Assembly (NCBI GenBank): GCA_036015235.1
Contig: CP107926.1
Location: 744,001 to 808,000 of the forward strand
Direction of reading: 5' to 3'
Length of the DNA stretch: 64,000 bases
From: Streptomyces sp. NBC_00433
GTDB taxonomy: Bacteria > Actinomycetota > Actinomycetes > Streptomycetales > Streptomycetaceae
Shown here: piece after piece, positions 34,520 through 43,038 of the stretch
Position numbering within the stretch: position 1 is the stretch's first letter
How the letters are laid out: each line of letters starts with the position of its first letter
Notes under the pieces: model-generated
Seen by the model: the letters and a program-made list of their open reading frames with translations, nothing else
What the model was told of the DNA's origin: nothing
The model's database searches: none
Position numbers and translations under genes: made by a program

Positions 34520-36154
34520 ATGTCCGACGCATCCGTCATCTGCTCCGACCTGTCCTTCTCCTGGCCCGACGACACACCTGTCTTCGAGGGCCTGTCCTTC
34601 ACCGTCGGTGCCGGCCGCACCGGCCTCGTCGCGCCCAACGGCTCGGGAAAGAGCACCCTGCTCAGGCTGATCGCCGGTGAGCTGCGGCCCACCGCCGGAT
34701 CGGTGTCCACGGCCGGCACGCTCGGCTACCTGCCGCAGACCCTCCCGCTGACCGGCGACCTCACGGTGGCCGAGGTGCTCGGCGTCGCCGACGTGATCCG
34801 CGCCCTGGACGCCGTCGAGTCCGGCGACGTCGGCGAGGAGCACTTCACCGCCATCGGCGACGACTGGGACATCGAGGAGCGCACCCGCGCCCAGCTCGAC
34901 CGCCTGGGCCTGGCCGGCCTCGCCCTGGACCGCAGCCTGCGCACCCTCAGCGGCGGCCAGGTCGTCTCCCTCGGCCTGGCGGCCCGGCTGCTCGGGCGGC
35001 CCGACGTGCTGCTGCTCGACGAGCCCACCAACAACCTCGACCGCGAGGCGCGGCACCGGCTCTACGACGTGGTCGAGGACTTCACCGGCTGCCTGCTGCT
35101 GGTCAGCCACGACCGCGGGCTGCTCGACCGCATGGGGCGCATCGCCGAACTGGACGGAGGCGAACTGCGCTCGTACGGCGGCACCTTCACCGACTACGAG
35201 CAGGCCGTGCAGGCCGAGCAGGAGGTCGCGGAGAAGAACGTCCGCAATGCCGAGCAGGAGCTGAAGCGGGAGAAGCGGGAGATGCAGCAGGCCCGCGAGC
35301 GCGCCGAGCGGCGCGCGAGCAACGCCGCCCGCAACCTCAAGAGCGCGGGACTGCCCCGGATCTTCGCCGGGAACATGAAACGCGGCGCCCAGGAGTCCGC
35401 GGGCCGGGCGGGCCAGGTGCACGCGGGGCGGGTGGACGAGGCCAGGACGCGGCTGGACGAGGCGGGACGGTCGCTGCGCGACGAGCAGCGCATCACCTTG
35501 GACCTGCCGGACACCCGGGTTCCCGCGGGGCGCACGCTCTTCCTCGGCGAGCGGCTGCGGGTCGCGCTCGGCGGCCGGCAGGTCTTCGCCGGGCACGGCG
35601 TCGACCTGGCGGTGCGAGGTCCCGAGCGCATCGCGCTGACCGGCCCCAACGGGGCGGGGAAGAGCACGCTGCTGCGGCTGGTGCAGGGCGACCTCACCGC
35701 GGAGGGCGGCGACGTCAGGCGGGCCGACGGGCGGATCGCGTACCTGTCGCAGCGGCTCGACCTGCTCGACCCGGACCGCACGGTCGCCGAGAACTTCGCG
35801 GCCTACGCGCCCGACCGGCCGGAGGCGGAGCGGATGAACCTGCTGGCCCGCTTCCTCTTCCGCGGCGCCCGCGCCCACCTGCCGGTCGGCGTGCTGTCGG
35901 GCGGCGAGCGGCTGCGCGCCACCCTGGCCTGCGTCCTGTGCGCGGAGCCTGCCCCGCACCTGCTGCTGCTCGACGAGCCGACCAACAACCTGGACCTGGT
36001 CAGCACGGGCCAGTTGGAGAGCGCCCTCAATTCCTACCGGGGGGCCTTCATGGTGGTCAGCCACGACGACCGCTTCCTGCGCGAGATCGGCGTGGACCGG
36101 TGGCTGCGGCTGGCCGGCGGCGAGCTGGCCGAGACCGGCGCGCCCGAGGAGTGA
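34520..36154 (+). CDS. ABC-F family ATPase (ribosome-protection type)
   Basis: 544 residues, two ABC cassettes and no membrane segment. Cassette 1: Walker A APNGSGKST (~38-46), signature LSGGQ, Walker B LLLDEPTNNLD. The linker of ~90 residues (EQEVAEKNVRNAEQELKREK, then RASNAARNLKSAG) is the P-site tRNA interaction motif region. Cassette 2: GPNGAGKSTLLRL, LSGGERLRATLACVL, LLLDEPTNNLDLVS, VSHDDRFLREIG. Proteins of this kind bind the ribosomal E site and rescue it from macrolide-, lincosamide- or pleuromutilin-type drugs or act as translation factors. ATG 34520 follows CGAGG and aligns with family starts. The attenuator-like leader suggests a drug-inducible resistance role. Confidence 0.92.
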   Translation: MSDASVICSDLSFSWPDDTPVFEGLSFTVGAGRTGLVAPNGSGKSTLLRLIAGELRPTAGSVSTAGTLGYLPQTLPLTGDLTVAEVLGVADVIRALDAVESGDVGEEHFTAIGDDWDIEERTRAQLDRLGLAGLALDRSLRTLSGGQVVSLGLAARLLGRPDVLLLDEPTNNLDREARHRLYDVVEDFTGCLLLVSHDRGLLDRMGRIAELDGGELRSYGGTFTDYEQAVQAEQEVAEKNVRNAEQELKREKREMQQARERAERRASNAARNLKSAGLPRIFAGNMKRGAQESAGRAGQVHAGRVDEARTRLDEAGRSLRDEQRITLDLPDTRVPAGRTLFLGERLRVALGGRQVFAGHGVDLAVRGPERIALTGPNGAGKSTLLRLVQGDLTAEGGDVRRADGRIAYLSQRLDLLDPDRTVAENFAAYAPDRPEAERMNLLARFLFRGARAHLPVGVLSGGERLRATLACVLCAEPAPHLLLLDEPTNNLDLVSTGQLESALNSYRGAFMVVSHDDRFLREIGVDRWLRLAGGELAETGAPEE

Positions 36155-36185
36155 GCGCTACGCCCCGGCGGGCGCCGCACCACAA

Positions 36186-36232
36186 GGACGGCGGGCGCCG
36201 CCACCCCCCGGGGGTGGCGGCGCCCGCCGTCC
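36186..36232. terminator. Very long bidirectional hairpin terminator
   Basis: Nominal 23 bp perfect stem (36186-36208 with 36210-36232) between the convergent ABC-F gene and the small hydrophobic protein gene; the innermost pairs must open to form a loop. Confidence 0.8.
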
Positions 36233-36245
36233 GAGCCGGCTGGAG

Positions 36246-36416
36246 CTACCAGCGATACCAGCGGCCCCGGCCGCCCCCGGAGTGCGTGCCGCGTGCGACG
36301 AAACCGAACAGCCACAGCACGAGCACCACGACGGCGATCCACCACAGCAGGTGGAGTGCGAACCCCGCGCCGAACAGCAGCAGCGCGAGCAGAAGAACTA
36401 CCAGCAACGGTCCCAT
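36246..36416 (-). CDS. Small hydrophobic membrane peptide
   Basis: 56 residues. Two adjacent hydrophobic helices (LLVVLLLALLLFGAGFALHL and WIAVVVLVLWLFGFVA) and a Gly/Arg/Trp tail (GGGRGRWYRW). GGAGGT is ideally spaced before ATG 36416. It resembles short two-helix envelope-stress peptides (lmo0937/DUF5670 type) found widely in streptomycetes. Function unknown. Confidence 0.75.
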   Translation of the reverse strand: MGPLLVVLLLALLLFGAGFALHLLWWIAVVVLVLWLFGFVARGTHSGGGRGRWYRW

Positions 36417-36601
36417 CTCTATCAACCTCCAGCGGGCCGTGTGCCCCAGGACGCCGCACTCATGCACCGGCTCCAGACAGCCGCGTCCGTACGGGCGGGA
36501 TCGAAAAGGCACCCGCGTAAGGGGGCGCCTCGTCGGGTAGCCGAGCGGCGACAGCGCGGCGGAAGCCGCCCACCGCGGCAAGGAGTTGGATCCGACCGCC
36601 C

Positions 36602-37702
36602 ATGAGCCACGACACCGACACCGAACCCGAGAACGAAGCCGAATCAGAGAACCAAGCCGCGACCGAGGCCGGCTCGGGCGCCGGAGGTCAGAAGGACGAC
36701 GACAAGACCCGGGGCACGGTGCTGATCGCACTGCTGGCGAACGTGGCCATCGCCGTCGCCAAGGCCGTCGTCGGCGCCCTCACCGCCTCCCCCGCCCTGC
36801 TCGCCGAGGCGGCGCACTCGGTCGCGGACACCCTCAACGAGGTCTTCCTGCTGGTCTCGGTCCGCATCAGTCGGCGCGAGCCGGACGCGCGGCACCCCTT
36901 CGGCTACGGCAAGGAGCGCTACTTCTGGGCGCTGCTCGCGGCCGTCGGCATCTTCGTGACCGGCGGCTGCTTCTCCTTCTACCAGGGCCTGCACGGGTGG
37001 CTGTCGCCGGAGACGGGGGGCTCCGAGGGCTTCGTGGCCACCTATGCCGTGCTGGCCGTGGCGTTCGTCGCCGAGAGCATCTCGCTGCTGCGGGCCGTCG
37101 TCCAGATGCGCGCGCGGGCCCGCTCCCACGGGCACTCCCTGGCACGGGAGATCGCCGGGAGCGTCGACCCCACCGTCCGCACGGTCTTCGCGGAGGACTC
37201 CACGGCCGTCCTGGGCGTACTGCTGGCCGCAGGCGGTGTGCTGGGCCACCAGCTCACCGGTTCGCCGCGCTGGGAGGCCGCCGCCGCGCTGGCCATCGCC
37301 CTGCTGCTGGTCCTTGTCGCCTACTGGCTCGGCCGCTCCGCCCGCGACCTCCTGGTGGGACAGGCCGTCGACCCCCGGCTGCAGCAGGAGGCACACGAAC
37401 TGCTCGCCGACCAGCCGGAGATCGACACCGTGACCGTCCTGCAGACCATGCGGCTCGGGGTGGGCTCGGCGCTGCTCGCCGCGCGGGTCGACCTGCGGGA
37501 GGGCATGGACAGCGAGGTGGTCGAGGAGGTCAGCGAGCGGATCAAGGGCGAACTGCGGGAGAGGTGCCCGGAATTCGCCGAGGTCTTCCTCGACATCGTC
37601 GACGCCGACCACCAGGACCGGGAGCGGGCGCGGGCCCGCAAGGAGGAGGTCGACCGGGCGGTCGCGGAACAGGCAGCCGGGGAGGGCCCGCCGGGGCGGT
37701 GA
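36602..37702 (+). CDS. Cation diffusion facilitator (CDF) family transporter
   Basis: 366 residues. A 36-residue acidic cytoplasmic N-terminus is followed by six membrane segments. AEAAHSVADTLNEVFLLVSV carries the HxxxD metal site of TM2 and FAEDSTAVLGVLLAAGG the TM5 acidic site. HPFGYGKERYFWALLAAVG is the hallmark loop. The C-terminal domain (VTVLQTMRLGVGSALLAARV) is the cytoplasmic dimer domain. It exports divalent cations (Zn, Co, Fe or Mn) against protons; specificity cannot be read. GGAG lies about 12 bases before ATG 36602. It precedes the Mrp operon by 187 bp. Confidence 0.9.
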   Translation: MSHDTDTEPENEAESENQAATEAGSGAGGQKDDDKTRGTVLIALLANVAIAVAKAVVGALTASPALLAEAAHSVADTLNEVFLLVSVRISRREPDARHPFGYGKERYFWALLAAVGIFVTGGCFSFYQGLHGWLSPETGGSEGFVATYAVLAVAFVAESISLLRAVVQMRARARSHGHSLAREIAGSVDPTVRTVFAEDSTAVLGVLLAAGGVLGHQLTGSPRWEAAAALAIALLLVLVAYWLGRSARDLLVGQAVDPRLQQEAHELLADQPEIDTVTVLQTMRLGVGSALLAARVDLREGMDSEVVEEVSERIKGELRERCPEFAEVFLDIVDADHQDRERARARKEEVDRAVAEQAAGEGPPGR

Positions 37703-37889
37703 CCCCCGGCCCGGCGGCCGGGTTTCCCGCCGGCCCGCCGGGACAGACGGTGCGCATGGCAGAGGAGTGGCCCGCTCAGGCGTGTCCCGCGCTTCTGCCG
37801 GGTGCGCGCCGGCCGGCCGGTATACCGGGGCAGCGGGGTGTTCGCGGCGCAGGGCAGGCGGCCCCGCACAGGTGAGGAGACGATCGCGG

Positions 37890-38477
37890 ATGGCACACCG
37901 GGTCCTGGCCACTGCGGCCACCGTGGGCGGATGGTCGGGCCTGCTCTTCGTCCTCTATGTCGTCCTCATCTCCGACGTCACCCCGCTGGAGGCCGCGGTC
38001 GGCGGCTCCCTCGCCGTTCTCGGCGGAGTCGCCGCCGAGGCGGTACGCCGGGCCGAGCACCCGCGCGTCCACGGCAGCCGCCGCCTGGCCGCCGCCTTCG
38101 CCGCACTCCCCGCGTCCCTGCTCGCCGAGACGGCCCGCCTCGCGGTGGAGGTCGCGCACGCGACCGGGCGCGACGGCGACCGGCCGGTCGCCGGGGCAGC
38201 GTCCACGAGCCGGACCGGCGGGCGCGACGGCGCCGACCGGCCCGGCGACGGGGCGGCCACCCGACGTACGCAGGCCCGGCAGCCGGACACCGACCGGCCG
38301 GTCGCCGTCCGGCTGCCCGCGGACACCGATCCCGCCCTTGCCGCGGTGCTGCTGTCCGCGACGCCCGGGGCGTGCGTACTGAACATCGCGGGGCGGGAGC
38401 TGACCGTCCATCTGCTCGGCGGCGCGGCACCGCCCTCCGCGGTCGAGCGGGCACTCGGCGGCCGGAGGCCGGCGTGA
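37890..38477 (+). CDS. mnhE: Mrp-type antiporter subunit E
   Basis: 195 residues. N-terminal membrane helices (GWSGLLFVLYVVLISDVTPL, AAVGGSLAVLGGVAAEAV), a central disordered Arg/Asp-rich loop of ~50 residues (unusually long for MnhE), and the conserved soluble end PGACVLNIAGRELTVHLLGG. MnhE is an accessory membrane subunit of the multi-subunit Na+/H+ antiporter. ATG 37890 is chosen at the start of homology, with GAGGAG about 10 bases upstream. First gene of the operon; its stop overlaps the GTG of mnhF. Confidence 0.85.
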   Translation: MAHRVLATAATVGGWSGLLFVLYVVLISDVTPLEAAVGGSLAVLGGVAAEAVRRAEHPRVHGSRRLAAAFAALPASLLAETARLAVEVAHATGRDGDRPVAGAASTSRTGGRDGADRPGDGAATRRTQARQPDTDRPVAVRLPADTDPALAAVLLSATPGACVLNIAGRELTVHLLGGAAPPSAVERALGGRRPA

Positions 38478-38755
38478 ACGCCTGGCTGCTGGCCGCCTGC
38501 GTCCTGCTGCCCGCCGGCCTCGGGCCGTGCCTGTGGCGGGCCTGCCGCGGCGAGCCGGCCCGGCGGCTCCCGGCGATGGCGCTGGCCGGGGTGATGGCCG
38601 TCGCCGTCTTCCTGCTGACGGCACGCGGCCTGCACCGCACCTCGTACGTCGACGTCGCCCTGGTGGCGGCCGTGCTGGCGCCCACCGGGACGCTGGTCTT
38701 CGCCCGCTGCCTCGCCGGCGGCGCGCGGACCGAAGAGGCGGGGGGTCGGGACTGA
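38474..38755 (+). CDS. mnhF: Mrp-type antiporter subunit F
   Basis: 93 residues, GTG start overlapping the mnhE stop by three bases. Three membrane segments: WLLAACVLLPAGLGPCLW, RRLPAMALAGVMAVAVFLLT and YVDVALVAAVLAPTGTLVFA, the length and D-V-A-L motif typical of MrpF. Part of the membrane ion channel. Its last codons lie in the 64 bp repeated unit that precedes mnhG. Confidence 0.85.
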   Translation: MNAWLLAACVLLPAGLGPCLWRACRGEPARRLPAMALAGVMAVAVFLLTARGLHRTSYVDVALVAAVLAPTGTLVFARCLAGGARTEEAGGRD

Positions 38756-38825
38756 GATGACGACGACCGCGAATCACGGGCTGACGGCCCGGACCGACCG
38801 AGCGGGGGGTCGGGACTGAGATGAC
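38738..38825. repeat. Direct repeat duplicating the mnhG translation start
   Basis: A 24 bp unit (GCGGGGGGTCGGGACTGAGA then TGAC) occurs at 38738-38761 and 38802-38825, a 64 bp offset. Both copies contain GGTCGGGACTGAGATGAC, that is a stop codon, purine stretch and ATG. The upstream ATG (38757) opens a 20-codon frame that ends at 38819, just before the mnhG ATG at 38821. Confidence 0.8.
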
Positions 38826-39138
38826 CGCGACCCATGTACTGGCCCTGGTGCTGCTGTGCTGCGGCTGCGCCGCATTGCTGCTGTCCGCGGCGGCGCTGGC
38901 GCTGCTGCCCACGCCGTACGGGCGGCTGCACGCGCTCGCCCCGGCGTCGAGCCTCGGGGTGCCGCTGCTCTGCCTCGGGCTCGCGGTGGACGCCGGGGCC
39001 GGCAGGGAGGCGGCGAAGCTGCTGGTCATCGGCGCCCTGACGGCCGTGTCCGGCCCGGTCACCACCATCGTCATCGGCCGCGCCATGGCGATCGAGGACC
39101 AGGCCGCCGGCGGCGGGCCGGAAGGGCCCCCGGCGTGA
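38821..39138 (+). CDS. mnhG: Mrp-type antiporter subunit G
   Basis: 105 residues. Three membrane helices (VLALVLLCCGCAALLLSAAA; APASSLGVPLLCLGLAVDAG; AAKLLVIGALTAVSGPVTTI) with PTPYGRLHALAPASS, the conserved loop of MrpG. The start lies in the second copy of a direct repeat. GTG of the next gene overlaps its stop. Confidence 0.85.
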   Translation: MTATHVLALVLLCCGCAALLLSAAALALLPTPYGRLHALAPASSLGVPLLCLGLAVDAGAGREAAKLLVIGALTAVSGPVTTIVIGRAMAIEDQAAGGGPEGPPA

Positions 39139-39422
39139 GCACTTCAGCGGTCGACTTCCTGGTGGCCGCCGGCCTCGTGCTGGTGGTGGCCGCCGCCACG
39201 TGCGCGGCGCTCACGCGTGACCCGGTACGCCAGTCGGTGGTGCTCTCGGTGCTCGGGGTGTGCCTGGGGCTGCTCTTCCTGGTCCTGCAGGCGCCCGACG
39301 TGGCGCTGTCGCAGCTAGCGGTGGGCAGCGCGGTGACACCGCTGCTGATCCTGCTGACGGTCCGCAAGGTCCGCCGCGCGCCGCGCGGCAGACCGCAGGA
39401 GGACGAGGGGCGCGAGCGGTGA
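39135..39422 (+). CDS. DUF4040/MbhD-like antiporter subunit (MrpA C-terminal-type)
   Basis: 95 residues. Three helices (VDFLVAAGLVLVVAAATCAA; VVLSVLGVCLGLLFLVLQAP; QLAVGSAVTPLLILLTVRKV); LQAPDVALSQLAVGSAVTPL is the conserved acidic motif of the domain that in MrpA forms the C-terminal tail and in Mbh/Mbs complexes is a separate subunit D. Start and stop overlap neighbours by four bases. Confidence 0.8.
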   Translation: MSTSAVDFLVAAGLVLVVAAATCAALTRDPVRQSVVLSVLGVCLGLLFLVLQAPDVALSQLAVGSAVTPLLILLTVRKVRRAPRGRPQEDEGRER

Positions 39423-40186
39423 GCCGCCGGGTCCGTACCGCGGTCTTCCTGCTCGCCGCGGCCGTCCTCGCGGTCGCCTTCGCCCTGGCCTGCACGGGGC
39501 TGCCGCACTTCGGCACCACCGTCCACCCGTACGGCGGCAGGGCGGTCGCCGCCGCGGTGCGGCACCGCACCGCCAACGTGATCTCCTCGGTCAACTTCGA
39601 CCAGCGCGCCCTGGACACCCTCGGCGAGGAGTCGATCCTCTTCGGCGCCGTGCTGGGCTCCGTGGTCCTGCTGCGCCGCGCGCGGGACGAGGACCGGGCC
39701 GAGCCCGAGCCGAACCGGGTGCTTCCCTCGACCCTGCTGCTCGGCGCCGCGCTGCTGCCGGTCACCGTGCTGGTCGGCGGTTATGTGGTGGCGCACGGCC
39801 AGCTCAGTCCGGGCGGCGGCTTCCAGGGCGGGGTGGTGCTGGCCACCGGGCTGCATCTGGCCTATGTGGCCGCCGACTACCGCGTGCTGCGCCGGGTGCG
39901 TCCGCTGGCGGTCTTCGGCGCGCTGGACGCGGTGGCCGCCGGCGCCTTCACCGCGCTGGGGCTCGCCGGGCTGTGCGTCGGGGCGGCGTATCTGCAGAAC
40001 GTGCTGCCGCTCGGCACGTTCAACCAGCTGTCGTCGGCGGGCCTGGTGCCGCTGCTGAACGCAGCCGTCGGCGTGGAGGTGGCCTCCGGCGTGATCGTGC
40101 TGGTCGCCCAGTTCCTCGACCAGGCGGTGGAGATCGAGTCCCCGGGGACGCCGCGCGCCGCCGGGCAGCGAGAGGACGACCGATGA
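39419..40186 (+). CDS. mnhB: Mrp-type antiporter subunit B (MnhB with DUF4040-E-like N-terminus)
   Basis: 255 residues. An MbhE-like N-terminal segment with one helix and NVISSVNFDQRALDTLGEES, then the MnhB domain (LLLGAALLPVTVLVGGYVVA; HGQLSPGGGFQGGVVLATGL; ALGLAGLCVGAAYLQNVLP). GGGFQGG is the conserved loop of MrpB. Fusion of the two modules is common in actinobacteria. GTG start overlaps the previous stop; ATG of mnhC overlaps its stop. Confidence 0.85.
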   Translation: MSRRVRTAVFLLAAAVLAVAFALACTGLPHFGTTVHPYGGRAVAAAVRHRTANVISSVNFDQRALDTLGEESILFGAVLGSVVLLRRARDEDRAEPEPNRVLPSTLLLGAALLPVTVLVGGYVVAHGQLSPGGGFQGGVVLATGLHLAYVAADYRVLRRVRPLAVFGALDAVAAGAFTALGLAGLCVGAAYLQNVLPLGTFNQLSSAGLVPLLNAAVGVEVASGVIVLVAQFLDQAVEIESPGTPRAAGQREDDR

Positions 40187-40527
40187 CCGTACTGCCCTTC
40201 CTCGCGGCCGGCTGGATCTTCCTGGTCGGCATCTACGGGATGGTGACCAGCCGCAACCTGGTCCACGCGGTCGGCTGCCTGGCCGTGGCGCAGTCCTCGA
40301 CGTACGTCCTGCTGCTCGGCATCGGATTCCGGCGCGGCGGGACCGCCCCGGTCTTCTCCGACATCCCCGTCGGCACCCCCGTGGTCGACCCGGTCGTGCA
40401 GGCCCTGGTCCTCACCGACATCGTGGTCGGCGCCACCGTGACGGCGCTGCTGCTCAGCCTGGTCATCCAGATCCGCAAACGCACCGGGACGGTCGACCCC
40501 GAGGCGCTCTCCGAGCTGAAGGGCTGA
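40183..40527 (+). CDS. mnhC: Mrp-type antiporter subunit C (NuoK-like)
   Basis: 114 residues, three helices (FLAAGWIFLVGIYGMVTSRN, VGCLAVAQSSTYVLLLGIGF, ALVLTDIVVGATVTALLLSL). DPVVQALVLTDIVVGAT is the conserved NuoK/MnhC stretch. Proton-channel subunit. ATG overlaps the mnhB stop (ATGA). Confidence 0.9.
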   Translation: MTVLPFLAAGWIFLVGIYGMVTSRNLVHAVGCLAVAQSSTYVLLLGIGFRRGGTAPVFSDIPVGTPVVDPVVQALVLTDIVVGATVTALLLSLVIQIRKRTGTVDPEALSELKG

Positions 40528-40536
40528 GGGCCGCCC

Positions 40537-42405
40537 GTGCCGTACCCCGGCTGGCAGACGGCCGACCTGCTGCCGCTCGCCGTCGTGATCCCGCTGCTCG
40601 GCGCGGCCGTGCTGGTGCTGGCGGGGCGCGTGCTGCCGCGGGCCGCGCTCGACGTGGTGGCGAGCGCCTTCGCGGCCGGCACGGTGGCCGAACTCGCCCT
40701 GCTGTGGAGCCGGGTGGGGGATGCCGGCGGCCGTACGGTGTCCTGGCTCGGCGGCTGGACCCCGCGGGGCGGGCACAGCGTCGGCATCGTGCTGGTCGGC
40801 GACCGGCTCGGCGTCGGCCTCGCGCTGCTGGTCGCCATCCTGGTGGCGGCGGTACTGGCCTACTCCTGGCGGTATTTCGACGAGCCGCCCGCGCGGCACC
40901 GCGGCACCTTCCCGGCCCTGCTGCTGCTCTTCGAGGCGGGCATGTGCGGATTCGCCCTGACCGGCGACCTGTTCAACGCGTTCGTCTTCTTCGAACTGAT
41001 GGGCGTGGTGGCCTACGCGCTGACCGGCTTCCGGATCGAGGACCCCCGCTCGCTGCACGGCGCGCTGGCCTTCGGGGTGGTCAACTCCCTTGCCGCGTAC
41101 GGCACACTGCTCGGCATCGGACTGCTCTACGCGCGCACCGGCGAGCTGGGCATGGCGCAGATCGGCGGCGCGCTCGCCGGCCACCGCGCCGACGCGCTCA
41201 CCGTCACCGCGTTCGTCCTGGTGATGGCCGGCCTGCTGGTGAAGTCCGCGACCGTGCCCTTCCACTTCTGGCTGCCCGACGCGCACGCGGTGGCGCCCAC
41301 ACCGGTCTGCATGCTGATGTCGGGAGTGATGGTCGAACTCGGTGTGTACGGCATCGCCCGCGTCTACCTGACGGTCTTCGCGGGCCCCGGCGGCATCCCG
41401 GCGGCGGCCTACACGCACACCCTGGGCGCGCTCGGCGTGCTGACCGCGCTCGTCGGGGCCGTCATGTGCTGGCAGCAGCGGCACCTCAAGCGGCTGCTGG
41501 CCTTCTCGACCATCGGCCACACCGGCCTGTGGCTGCTCGGCCTGAGCCTGCTCGACCCGGCGGCCACCGCGGGGACCGCCCTCTACGTCGCCGGGCACGC
41601 CGGGGTGAAGGCCGCGCTGTTCGGCCTGGCCGGTGTCCTGCTCGACCGGCACGGTTCGGTCGACGAGCACGAGCTCTACGGTACGGAACGCGGCTCGCCG
41701 CGGGCGGGGGCGCTCTTCATGGCGTGCGGCCTGGCGCTCGCCGGGCTGCCGCCGTTCGGCCTCGGCCTCGGCAAGGCGGTCGCCGAGCACGCGGCGGGCG
41801 GGCACGCGGCCTGGCTGCCCGCCGTCTACGTCCTGGTGTCGGCGCTGACCGGCGGCGCCGTGCTGCGCGCCGGGCTGCGGGTCTTCTACGGCGCCGGGCC
41901 GGCGCCCGAGCTCGGCCACTCCGACGTGGAGACCTGCGGGGAGGACGAGGAGCCGGAGGTCCGCGACCCCCTGCGGCCACTGCCCGCCACGATGACGGCG
42001 GTGCCCGCGGTGCTGCTGGCCGGGGCGCTGGCGGCGGGGGTCTTCCCGGGGGTCGGGCGGGCGGTGGCGTCGGCGGCTGCCGCCTTCCAGGACCGGGCCG
42101 GCTATCTCGCCCAGGTCTCGGGGCTGCCCGCGCACGCGCCGGCCGGGCCGCCGCCGGACGCGGCCTGGAATGTGCCGGGGGTGCTGCTCGGCGTGCTGTC
42201 GACGGTGCTGGCGGTGGCGCTGGCGTGCGCCGCCCTCCGTCGCGTGTCCCACGCGCCGGGTCGGCTGCGGGCGGCGGTCCGGCTGGCCGACCGCGGCCTG
42301 GTCCTCCCGCTGCGCCGGCTGCACTCGGGGCACCTCGGCGACTACGTCACCTGGCTGACGGTCGGCCTGGCGGGCCTGCTGATCGCGCTGGGGGCCCAGG
42401 TCTGA
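40537..42405 (+). CDS. mnhD: Mrp-type antiporter subunit D (NuoL/M/N-like)
   Basis: 622 residues with about 14 helices plus a C-terminal extension. [20 protein letters not shown] has the conserved Glu of helix 5. [20 protein letters not shown] holds the channel Lys/His region, [20 protein letters not shown] the central Lys. Complex I-type antiporter modules move H+ and Na+. The extra ~90 C-terminal residues include another helix pair. GTG start 9 bases after the mnhC stop. It is the only large antiporter-like subunit of the operon; no mnhA is present here. Confidence 0.9.
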   Translation: MPYPGWQTADLLPLAVVIPLLGAAVLVLAGRVLPRAALDVVASAFAAGTVAELALLWSRVGDAGGRTVSWLGGWTPRGGHSVGIVLVGDRLGVGLALLVAILVAAVLAYSWRYFDEPPARHRGTFPALLLLFEAGMCGFALTGDLFNAFVFFELMGVVAYALTGFRIEDPRSLHGALAFGVVNSLAAYGTLLGIGLLYARTGELGMAQIGGALAGHRADALTVTAFVLVMAGLLVKSATVPFHFWLPDAHAVAPTPVCMLMSGVMVELGVYGIARVYLTVFAGPGGIPAAAYTHTLGALGVLTALVGAVMCWQQRHLKRLLAFSTIGHTGLWLLGLSLLDPAATAGTALYVAGHAGVKAALFGLAGVLLDRHGSVDEHELYGTERGSPRAGALFMACGLALAGLPPFGLGLGKAVAEHAAGGHAAWLPAVYVLVSALTGGAVLRAGLRVFYGAGPAPELGHSDVETCGEDEEPEVRDPLRPLPATMTAVPAVLLAGALAAGVFPGVGRAVASAAAAFQDRAGYLAQVSGLPAHAPAGPPPDAAWNVPGVLLGVLSTVLAVALACAALRRVSHAPGRLRAAVRLADRGLVLPLRRLHSGHLGDYVTWLTVGLAGLLIALGAQV

Positions 42406-42442
42406 CGGGCTTCGCCGCAAGGGTTCATCGGGACCTGGGCCG

Positions 42443-42910
42443 TCAGGCGGGGTAGGCGCGGCCGATGGTGTGTATCGCGGGCACCGCGCGGGTGTCGGCG
42501 GCCTGCGGGAAGGCGGCCCAGGTGCCGGTGAGGTCCAGGACACGGCCCACCGCGGCGGACACCGAGGTCACCGTCATCTCGCACCCGTCGGCGAGCGCCA
42601 GCGAGCGGACCCGCAGCAGCGAGTTGAGCCCGGCGCAGTCGAAGAAGCCGACGCCGCCCAGGTCGACGTGGAGTCCGGCGGGGGCCGACCGCAGGGCGTC
42701 GGTCAGCACATGTTCGAGCAGTTCCGCGCAGTCCAGGTCGACCTCGCCGTGGACGGCGACACGGGCGCGGCCGTCCGTCTCGGTGAGCCGCACCACGAGC
42801 CCGGACCGCAGGTGCCTGACGACGCGCACGTCCCGCTCCGCGGTCGCCGACGTGACGGTGACCGTGCCGGGCCGGGCGGAGGGAATCGAGCAGCGCCTAC
42901 GACCGGACAT
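42443..42910 (-). CDS. STAS-domain anti-anti-sigma-like protein
   Basis: 155 residues. After ~40 residues the STAS fold runs LVVRLTETDGRARVAVHGEV, DLDCAELLEHVLTDALRSAP, GVGFFDCAGLNSLLRVRSLA, CEMTVTSVSAAVGRVLDLTG. The position of the phosphorylated serine (DSSG in SpoIIAA/BldG) reads D-C-A-G, so there is no Ser or Thr for an anti-sigma kinase. It may act constitutively or sense something else. GAGGAGGT is 7 bases before ATG 42910. Divergent from a small winged-helix gene. Confidence 0.85.
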   Translation of the reverse strand: MSGRRRCSIPSARPGTVTVTSATAERDVRVVRHLRSGLVVRLTETDGRARVAVHGEVDLDCAELLEHVLTDALRSAPAGLHVDLGGVGFFDCAGLNSLLRVRSLALADGCEMTVTSVSAAVGRVLDLTGTWAAFPQAADTRAVPAIHTIGRAYPA

Positions 42911-43038
42911 GGCTGAGACCTCCTCGGTTTCCGAACTCGGCGGCTCCAGATTGCGCGTCGCGGCCACCCCTGTCAACTGATACGCGAAATCCGTTTCATG
43001 TTTTGCATCGCGTGAATCCCACGTCGTACGATGACGCA

